Of a stretch of 64,000 nt of DNA, positions 55,901-64,000 are shown piece after piece. The number at the start of each line of letters is the position of its first letter. The first letter of the stretch is position 1. The notes beneath the pieces were generated by a model. It worked only from the letters and a program-made list of their open reading frames with translations. It searched no databases and was not told the DNA's origin. Both the position numbers and the translations under genes were made by a program. Source of the stretch: Lenzites betulinus (taxonomy: Eukaryota; Basidiomycota; Agaricomycetes; Polyporales; Polyporaceae); the NCBI GenBank assembly GCA_022264855.1, contig JABYQU010000007.1, positions 806,001 to 870,000 of the forward strand. The letters are read 5' to 3'.

Positions 55901-57038
55901 GTACTCAAGTTCCTTCCAGCCCTTCATGCTCCGCTCAATGAGTACCTGGGGGCTGAGACTAAGACTCTTCGCCGACAGGTCGCGCAGTTCGTCCGGGTTT
56001 TCCGCAAATCCGGACCCGAGGCCGCCGAGTGTGAAGGCAGACCGCAGAATGACCGGGTAACCAATTTTCTCCGCGGCGCTGAGAGCATCGTTGACCGAGG
56101 AGACCGCCGTTGAAGTCGCAGCCGGGATGTCAATTTCTAGATCGCGCAATGCTGGTTAGCGCTTCGCCCAATGCTGCGACAACTCCGAGAACTATGCTGC
56201 ACGATCATTCAAACAACAGCAGGGACACGAAATGTTCCTCGTAACCCGAGATGCACAGCGCTTTGCGCGGGTCGTGGATGCAAAAATACGGTCACGTGAC
56301 GTCATCGACGGTACGCGAAAAAACATCCTCAGCGCGGCATAAGGCACCCCGATGTCGGTGTGGAGGCTCTGAGCGATTTGAAGGGAAAGACTCACCCTTA
56401 AGTGCCTGAACGAAAAGATCTCGGTCTTCCGAAACCTCGAGAGTGCGAATCGGAGTACCGAGGACACGAACACCAAGGCGATCAAGTACACCCATACGGT
56501 CCAACTCAATGCCTACATTGAGCGCGCTTTGACCACCGAATGTAAGCAAAATCCCGTCAGGCCGTTCCTTTTCCAAGACGTAGGCTACATAGTCCGCAGT
56601 GATCGGCAGGAAGTAAACCTCAGACGCAAGCTGGTGGGAAGTCTGCCACGTCGCGATGTTCGGGTTAATGAGGACCGCGTCCACGCCCTCCTCGCGGAGT
56701 GCCTTGAGTGCCTGCGAACCAGAGTAGTCGAATTCGCCAGCCTGGCCAATGCTAAGACCGCCGCTGCCGACGATGAGCACCTTGCTGACGTCCGGGCGGG
56801 GGATTTTGGGCAGGACCTTCGCAGATATTTTGCGCGCGATTTCCGAGGGTGAGTTCAGGACGTGTTCGCCCTCGGAAGACTCGACGAACGACCCGACAGC
56901 AGCCTGCGCAACAGCTCTGACCGGCCTAGTGGGAGCGAGCGCACGGCGAGCATGAGAGACGTGCAGCTGCCGAGTAAACCGTGGTGAGCCCAGTATTCGA
57001 GATGGACTCCAGCAGGGCTGCAGTCGCAAGAGGCCCAT
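52944..57038 (-). CDS. CPA2: Carbamoyl-phosphate synthase, arginine-specific large subunit
   Basis: The protein starts with an Arg/Ser-rich, acid-poor leader ([20 protein letters not shown]) that looks mitochondrial. It then runs through the first carboxyphosphate domain ([20 protein letters not shown]) and the oligomerisation part ([20 protein letters not shown]). The second ATP-grasp half follows ([36 protein letters not shown]), and a C-terminal regulatory domain ([20 protein letters not shown]) ends WREWVGFRA. It makes carbamoyl phosphate from glutamine-derived ammonia, bicarbonate and two ATP for citrulline and arginine synthesis. It lacks fused glutaminase, dihydroorotase or ATCase domains, which separates it from the pyrimidine enzyme. 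At least seven exons. The small partner CPA1 is not in the window. Confidence 0.94.
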
Positions 57039-57429
57039 GGTGGGCGGCGGCGGCGTAGACGGTGGTTGTAAGCAGAAAGCCCCAACGCGAATGACTCGGG
57101 AGGTGGGGGCAATTTTGGATGCTGTTTGCCGGATAAGCGATACGCTTTTGGTAGTTACCAGACCAAATCAGGCTTAGCGCGATTTAACCCCCGAGAACTT
57201 CAAGTAACTTTCAAGTTTGAACACTTCAGTGACTTCAGACGAGTACTGGGAAGGATGGTTGGAATCATGCATTCTAGTTCTATAGTGTACCCCGGTCGGG
57301 TATAAGTACAAATACACGCGATATCTGCATCCGCGACAAAACTTTCACAAGCGTGAAACCGAAAACTTGAAAACGTTGTAATAGCAGTCCATAAGTATCA
57401 ATATCGCCCTACCCTGTGTCCCGCAGCGC
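57039..57429. other. Promoter of the CPSase gene and 3' end of PAL
   Basis: Co-oriented genes. No coding frame. Confidence 0.5.
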
Positions 57430-60044
57430 TCATGCAAACAGGCCCACGACGATATCCTGCATCTTGCCGTCCCGGATCGACTCGTGGATGATTGAGATGT
57501 TCTGGCCAATCGTCTGCTCCTCAACGCCGGGCCCGTGCTGGAACTTGTGCAGGTTCTCCGCGCCGTGCATGCGCACGCCCAGGGTGACGCGCACGAACTC
57601 GTACACGGGGCGCGAGCGGCCGAGGTACTGGCTCGCGGGCGTCGCGCCCTTCGCGCCACCGAGGTACTCCTCGCGCAGACGGGTGGCCGCGTCGAGCAGG
57701 CGCGTAGCGAGTGCCTCGCGGAACGCGACGATCTGGTCGAGCGCGGTAAGGCCTGCGTGCTGCGCGCAGAAGTCGACGAGGGGCGTCGTCGTGGCCGCTG
57801 CGACGGTGCGCATGCGGAGCGCGGCGTCCATCGTGCTCGTGGCCTCGAGTGAGCGGCGGACCTGGCGCGAGACGAGCGGGAGGAGGGTGGTGAGGTCGGT
57901 GTTGGAGAGGTGCGGCCCGAAGAAGCGCGTGAGCTCCTCGCGAAGGATGGTGTCGGCCTCGAGCTGGAAGTCGTACTGCATCGCGCGAAGGTCGAGCGCC
58001 TGGCAGAGCGTGTAAAGGTAGCTCGCAGTCAGGAGCGAGAGCACCTCGAGCGAGTTGATCGTCGCGCGGGCAGAGATGAGTGCCAGGGAGCTGAGTGCAC
58101 GATGTCAGGGCCTGATGGTAGTCAAAAGACGATTAAGATACATACTTGACTGCCTGATTGTGCATCTCAGCAGACTGGATGTGCGTCGAGACCGGGTTGG
58201 CCAGGTAGCCGAGCTCGCCAACGTATGCCGCCGCGTGGATGTCGATGCCCTTCGCGTGGTAGTTGAGCGACGGGTCGGTGGCAGACAGGTTGGGGGGAAG
58301 ACCACGGTTCATCGCGGGGTTGATGAGCTCGGTGCACTGCGCGAACAGCAACTTTCCGATGTGGTGGAGAGCAAGGCGGGTCTTCTCCATCGCATTCGTG
58401 ACAGCCATCGCCTGGAAGTTTCCACCGTGGTGGACCTCGCCGGTCTCCGCCTCGATGAGCGGGTTGTCAGTCGCTGTTGGAGCGGTAAGTCCCCCGTCCC
58501 TGAATATACACAAATTCGCTACTGACTGGAGTTGCACTCGAGCGTCACGGTCGCGAGCGCGGAAAGGATGTCCTCAACCTGGGGGCCCAAGAACTGCGCC
58601 GCTGTACGCAGCGGGTACCTGTCCTGGCGAAGCTCGCCGATGTCCGCGGAGATGTGCTTCTCCTCCTCGCTCGTGACTGCGAGCTGCGATCCTTCAAGCA
58701 GGTTGTCGATCGTCGCAGCAACCTCGACCTGTCCGGGGTGCGGGCGGGCGACAGCGTGGATGAAGGGCGCAAAGGAGCCCCGCGCGCCGAGCATGGCCTC
58801 GGTGCACATAGCCGTGCATACCTGCGCGAGGAGCGAGAGGTGGACGGCCTCGTTGATGGCGAGTGCGCCGACGGAGGCGGAGAACGCCGTGCCGTTGAGG
58901 ATACCGAGGTGCTCCTTCGAGGCGAGGGAGATGGGCTCGATGTTGTGCGCGTCCAGCGCCTCGCGCGAAGAGACGATGCGGCGGCCCTTGAAGGTGTTCG
59001 GGCCCTCGAAGACGCGGATAGAAGGGTTGCCGATCAGCACACCGGCGATGTACGAGAGAGGCGAGAGGTCTCCGGAAGCGGAGATGCTTCCGCGGAGTGG
59101 CACGAGGGGAACAATGTTCTCGTGGAGCAGAGAGTTCATCTTCTCGATGAGCTCCCAGCGAACACCAGAGTGGCCTCGGATGAGCGAGTTCATGCGGATG
59201 AGGATCGCGCCGCGGACCCAGGACTCCGGCATGCTCGTCGATGCGAGCGGGTCGAGCAGCGGGAGAACGGTGGGCGCCTTGTCGGTGTCGGACGGCAGCA
59301 CGCCCACTTGCTGGTGCTGGAGCAGAGCATGCCCGAGCGTCAGAGGGTCGTTCGTGCGAGTGTCGGCTAGTGAATTGAATGACGGTGAGAAGCCTGTCGT
59401 AACTCCAAAACCTTCGCGCTTACCACTTCCGCCGAATCCTGTGCTAACGCCGTAAACGCTCTTCTCGCTCTTGACCTTATCGGCGATGACCTGACGACTC
59501 TTGAGGACGCGGTCCTGGATGTGTGGTGAGTCGTCAAGGATGACGCCGGCGCTGTGCCGGGCAACGGCGGCCACTGCCGGAATCGACAGGGTCTCGCCGT
59601 CAACTACTACGAGTTCACCGTTCCTGTTTCAAAACTAGTCAGCATTTGTCCCTCTTGGAACAAGGAAACCTCCGAAGGAGGTAATAAGAGTAAGGAGGCA
59701 TGATGATGCGCAGCACATTCCCTAAATAGGTAAGGAAGGAAGGAAGCAGATGAGGTAAAGGGCTGGTAATATACCACCGCCAACTCTGCTCCACAGTCGC
59801 AAGAGTTGACGGAGGTCTGAGACAAGCCGCAGTAAGGGGGGATAGAATAGCACTCTACTAACTTGTATTCTTCGAGTGCGCGATGGGACTCGAGGAACTT
59901 GGAGAGAAGGTGGGCGGGCGAAGCAGAGCTGGTGGCGGTCGCGGCAGCATCCGACTGACCACCCTGGAGGGCGGCGCGCTTGAGGAGGAAGGGGTTGGCC
60001 TCGAAGGTCGAGGGGAAGGTGTGCGACTTAGTGTACCCAGGCAT
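57430..60044 (-). CDS. PAL: Phenylalanine ammonia-lyase
   Basis: About seven exons start at [20 protein letters not shown] and end [15 protein letters not shown]. The active-site loop [17 protein letters not shown], the self-cyclising Ala-Ser-Gly of the MIO cofactor in [16 protein letters not shown] (codons at 59071-59079) and [20 protein letters not shown] mark a fungal PAL. The enzyme removes ammonia from L-phenylalanine to give trans-cinnamate, feeding aromatic catabolism and secondary metabolites. The catalytic Tyr and the Asn-Gly-Thr segment ([17 protein letters not shown]) are also present. The first intron, about 240 nt, is longer than the others. The order of motifs and a C-terminal shielding helical region agree with fungal members of roughly 700 residues. 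Minor tyrosine activity is possible. Confidence 0.95.
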
Positions 60045-60599
60045 GGTGTTCGATGACGGCGGGGAAGGTGACTGTGTTGAACAGCGAGGAAGGGGGCTGG
60101 TTCTGGGTGGGGGGTGGTTCGAGGGGAAAGTAGTTCAGCCGATGTGCTGTGAATACGAGGGCGGGCATGGAGACTTTTTATACCGCTGCCGCCACGGATG
60201 CAGGACTCGGCGGACTGGTGGACGACCGAGCGGGACAGTCCTTCGGTCCCCTGTGCGCCCAGCGCTCATCGTGGATCTGCTGCTGTGTGACTATCGCCGG
60301 CCGGATCTTCCCAGACGCCCGCGCTCACTGGGTATCAGGTTGCCTTCCTCTATCCTCGGCGCATGGAGCCAGGACCCCTGGCAATAACGCAGGACGCCGA
60401 ATTGCCTGTGGATAGGCCCGAACATGGCGCGCAGGAGCCGGGATCAGGTTGGGGAAAATCAGTCCTGTTGGCTTTACGCCCATTTCCGGAAAGATTTGAG
60501 CTTTTCAGGGCTGGATCCCTAACGCTAAGACATTTAACGTTGTTATTCGCGCTATTGACTCTGAGCCATTCGTACGTGTTGCAGGGCTCGGGTCCACTA

Positions 60600-63300
60600 T
60601 TTCACATCCGCAATGCGTGCTAGTTACCCGGCCGGGCAACCCCCGCGCTCACCCCGCGCCAACAAATACAAGATACAGGGCGTTTGCTATGGAGCCGGCG
60701 CCGGCCGGGCGGACACGGCCGGGCTTAATGAGATGCACAGCAATTCTCATGAAGGCACTCAAAATCTCACAGCCATACGTCGGGGTCGGTATGTATCATG
60801 TCATTCAACGTCTGCCATTCTGCACACCGGCGGGCAGGCACAGCTGCGCCCCGCCGCTGGAGCTCTTTCCACGGAGTTGCGCAGAATCCGCTACGTGTAG
60901 AATGTTTGTTCATCGCCGCACGGTAAGCGGCGTACGTCCGCGGCACCGATGGCTTCCGGACGGCGTTGCTCGAAGGAGCAGTGGCGAGGGTAATGACCCT
61001 CGACCAGTGCCCGCTCGTTGGCAGAAGTTCGCGACGCCTGGAAGCGCACCCGCGCCATTGCAGTGATACATCCCAAAGGCACACAGCAGGGTGTGAGCGC
61101 ATCTGTCGCAGCGGTGCCTCCATTCGTGGAAATGATACAAAACACACGCATCCCATCAGGCGCGGCGTGAGGAACGAAGCACAGATGTGGAAGCGTGCGC
61201 ACCTCGGATTGGGAACGCGAAGCACCTTGGCGCAGGCCGCCTCGAAGGGCGTGTCTCCGGCGGACTACGTCCGCGGTCCGCCTGGAGGGAAGGACGCACC
61301 CTGTCCGTGCGTGATTCGCCCGCACTCTCTCGCGGGACGTGCGAGTTCCAACACTGCAGATCTCTGCCGCCACGGACTTAAAGTTCGGAGGTTTCCTCGG
61401 TAACCCCTGGGAACCGAGGCGCACGCACATTCAATGAGCGTTTTGGGAAAGAAGGCGCTTCGTGGCGCCGCGTACGGGGACAATCCAGGGAGTTGGTTGA
61501 TACTAGACGTCGGTGTGCGCGTGCTATCATCGTGCTTCTCACATTTCCGCGTTCCGTGTAGGGGTACTGCCCGTCGTCCGGTATCTGCGCAAAACAGGGG
61601 CAGGCATATGTTCAACCTGCCAAGTACGATTGCGCCTCATAGCGTTCTGGTAAGTTCATGCGCTACGTGTGTGGATTCCTACCCAGCTATTCCCGGCGGC
61701 CGCCTCAAGGCAGTACGGACATTGTTGAGCTTCGCACAACGATTCAATGGCGGCGCGCCCCGTCGCACGCTGCTGGCAGTTGCAGCGGTGATAACGATCG
61801 CGCAACGGAACCTGTGCGGGGGACGTCCCCCGCCCATGCGAGCACCTATCATGACACGACGGCGGTTTTTGCGGCTTTCGAAGAAGCGTATGCAGTACTC
61901 ACGTTTGATGGAAGGCCGCCGCCGGGATCCGGGCTTCAAAGCCCACACCGTCGGTGCTCCTTTGGAGGGTACGGTGATTACCGGCTACGGTTTTCGACAT
62001 ATGGCGTGGTGACAGATAAGTACCATCATGCCGGTCAACGCGTCGTGAACTAAAGTCGCCCCGAGTCCGAGGAATGGAGTATATCAGGGTATATGCGGCT
62101 TTTACTTGAAGGGAGCAGAATCACTCACTCCTCGGAGGCGGTTTAACTATCACAAGTGAGTACTGAACATTCCATCAGGCGGGCCCCACTTATGCCTCTG
62201 TCATGACAGAGTGGGGGGGCTGTCGTGTGGGCGCCATTGAATGAGCATGAGTGCGATCGCACGTTTGGCGACAGCACGGCAGCTTGCTTCACACGGGAGC
62301 GGGTGCTCGCTTTGTCGAACCCACATTGACCCCTTGGCTCGGCGCTGGATCCCAAGGCTGTATCAGGAGTTCGTACAGGATGCGTAGCAGTCAAAGAAAA
62401 GAAGCGCGTACACCACCTGCTCTGTGAGTCGCTTACGGTCGGTCGCCGCCGAGAACGCTGAATGGGTACGGGACCTCGGAAAAAATGTACATCTTCCGCA
62501 GAAACGGTTGACATACAAACGGGGAACATTTTCCCGGACGGCCATGTTGGAAGTTCTGGCATTGAGATCACACCCCGCAGCGGGGCCCGTCTCGGGCGTT
62601 GCGCCAGATGAGACATCCCTGTTGTGCGGCGTTGAACCACCAAGACCACTACTTGTGATATCAGCGCTGGACGTACCGGTGTTTACTACGCCGCCACATG
62701 GGTTGCGCTTCCGACTACTGTGTCAGTTTTAGCAATAATGTGTGGTACGGGCCGTGGGGCAGGTCGTGACGGTTATGACTCTTCTCGCTAGTTGGTCTGT
62801 CATCATGCCAGACTGCCACTGGTTGCGCTCTAATTTCTGTCTGAAAGATGGCGGTGTTATGACATTGGCAGCCATGGCGCTGTGAACGTCGTAGTGTCGG
62901 CGGGATCTGCACATTAGTGAGCCTTGAGTAGAAAATTGACGCACGGCAGCCTGTTGGTCGTAATGTTGGTAGGATTTGCGGTTCGTCATCGCGTTTCGTA
63001 TGGACAGGAGGATGCTCCTGTGCTGATCCTGCATTCGTACGACAGCAATGGGATGATCACCAGTGTGTTCCTAGCAGCGTTACTAACAAGTGGACGCGGT
63101 AGCGTCAAGTGATGACAAGTTCGACACCGCCGTGCCAGTGCATGCTGTAACCCGGCACAGGGGTGCCGAATCTCCGGAGAGTCCGGCGCTTCTCCGTATC
63201 CGACTCCCCCGGCTTTCCAAATGGAGTACATGGAAGTCTTCGGGGTCCTTGCATCACGTGCAGCAATTTGCTGAAGCCGGGCAGCAGCAGCTTTCCGTTG
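60600..63300. other. Non-coding region dense in short perfect palindromes
   Basis: Between PAL and FCF1 there is no convincing gene, but many short perfect inverted repeats: 60694-60705, 60985-61002 (7-bp stem, 4-nt loop), 61395-61419, 61816-61833 (18-nt palindrome), 62196-62211 (16-nt), 62251-62262 nested inside 62219-62275, 62573-62585, 63004-63021 (7-bp stem, 4-nt loop), 63153-63168, 63171-63180 and 63261-63273. They differ in sequence from one another, so this is not a simple repeat family. Confidence 0.55.
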
Positions 63301-63370
63301 AACGAGCACAACACGCCTTCCGCCACATCCTCTCTCTGCTTGTTCTGTGACAAATCGAACTCTTGATAGC

Positions 63371-64000
63371 ATGGCACGTCATTTACTACTCAGAGCTCTC
63401 AGCAGGCTGACGTTGCTATCAGGTCAGAGTAAAGAAAACCCGCAAGTTTGCAGCAGTCAAGCGGATGCTGAATCCGAATGACATTCGACTGTGCGCGCTT
63501 TTCTTCCACCTCAATTTGTCCCTCTCCGACCGGCCTTTTCCACAGGAAAGAGAACCAGGTGAAACAGCAAAAGAAAGAGGAGGCGGAGAAAGAGAAAGCG
63601 GCCAAACGAGCGTACGTCCGCACTCTCCGTTTACATGGGCAACTCTCACCTTATGTCTCGCAGTCCCCAAATTGCCTCTTCCCTCTTCCTTCAACATAAC
63701 ACGGCGCTTGTCCCTCCATACCGGGTACTCATCGATACCAATTTCATCAACTTCAGCCTACAAAACAAATTGGAGCTTGTCAGCGGGATGATGGACTGCC
63801 TCTACGCCAAATGTAAGTCTCTCCGCACTTGGTCGGGTGCCGCATGCCTTATGATCGGGTTCCACAGGCATACCGTGCGTAACAGACTGCGTAATGGCCG
63901 AGCTCGAGAAGCTCGGACACCGCTACCGGGTTGCATTGAGGTAAGCCGCCCTACGCTCGGTGATCCGACATGCATCCCTCCGCTGACACGCGACCGTTGA
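63371..64000 (+). CDS. FCF1: FCF1/UTP24 PIN-domain rRNA-processing nuclease (5' part, cut by window end)
   Basis: Exons from about 63423 encode [20 protein letters not shown], then [60 protein letters not shown] and [11 protein letters not shown]. This is FCF1 (UTP24), the small-subunit-processome nuclease that cuts pre-18S rRNA in the nucleolus. The first PIN-domain aspartate is in LIDTNF. The start is uncertain. The simplest model is an ATG at 63371 forming a three-base first exon, with a GC-AG intron (63374-63422) and protein start MVRVKKTRK. The family usually begins MGK-KKTRK. The gene continues beyond the window, so the rest of the PIN domain and its other acidic residues are not seen. 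Confidence 0.9.

Noticed and set aside
60966..61430. Overlapping frames of about 145-190 codons on both strands between PAL and FCF1
   Set aside because: No similarity, no splice logic, no codon bias. The hairpin-rich GC composition explains the open frames.
1..64000. CRISPR arrays, operons or bacterial-type ribosome sites
   Set aside because: The window is clearly eukaryotic, with spliceosomal introns in most genes. No regularly spaced repeats were seen.

Overview
The window looks like a gene-dense, moderately GC-rich segment of a basidiomycete nuclear chromosome, probably an agaricomycete and perhaps a polypore. The evidence is many short introns (about 50-65 nt) with CTGAC/CTAAC-like branch sites and YAG acceptors, FunK1-type fungal protein kinases, a DUF6534-type membrane protein, fungal phenylalanine ammonia-lyase, and housekeeping genes with fungal architecture. 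Gene models below were spliced by hand from the sequence. Where I say frames close, I checked that exon lengths sum to a whole number of codons. Layout: the left third carries the tail of a FunK1 kinase (1-315), a small secreted-type protein (1055-1465, minus), a secreted amidase (3531-5824), an intron-containing tRNA-Thr(AGT), the trafficking subunit TRAPPC11 (6637-11356) and a metallothionein (12006-12314, minus). The middle holds two complete FunK1 kinases in opposite orientation (14581-17256 minus, 30153-32870 plus). They sit in the arms of a ~4.3 kb inverted duplication (about 14170-18483 and 28924-33282). The ~10.4 kb between the arms contains a SAP-like/coiled-coil gene, the ubiquitin-like modifier Hub1/UBL5, a glycerate-kinase-family P-loop kinase, the ER retrieval receptor RER1 (with 10-nt and 6-nt microexons) and a decayed DUF6534 gene. 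The right half has a steroid 5-alpha-reductase family enzyme, an omega-class GST, a second inverted duplication (about 37300-39168 and 48718-50340), a large HSL-type alpha/beta hydrolase, a PalI/Rim9-SUR7 membrane protein, a covalent-flavin amine oxidase, arginine-pathway carbamoyl-phosphate synthase large subunit, phenylalanine ammonia-lyase, and the start of the 18S rRNA-processing nuclease FCF1 at the right edge. Two themes stand out. First, the segment has been restructured by inverted segmental duplication: FunK1 copies lie in +, -, + order, and a SAP-like pair lies in + and - order around ~9.5 kb of other genes. Second, there is a local family of four SAP-like, coiled-coil, basic-tailed proteins (18853-20476, 37748-39168, 44657-46391, 48718-49883) that I do not recognise as a described family. 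One member has lost its coiled coil through an in-frame internal shortening. The most curious non-coding stretch is ~2.7 kb between phenylalanine ammonia-lyase and FCF1, which is unusually full of short perfect palindromes and tetraloop hairpins. The functions named are from family resemblance; nothing here was tested against a database.
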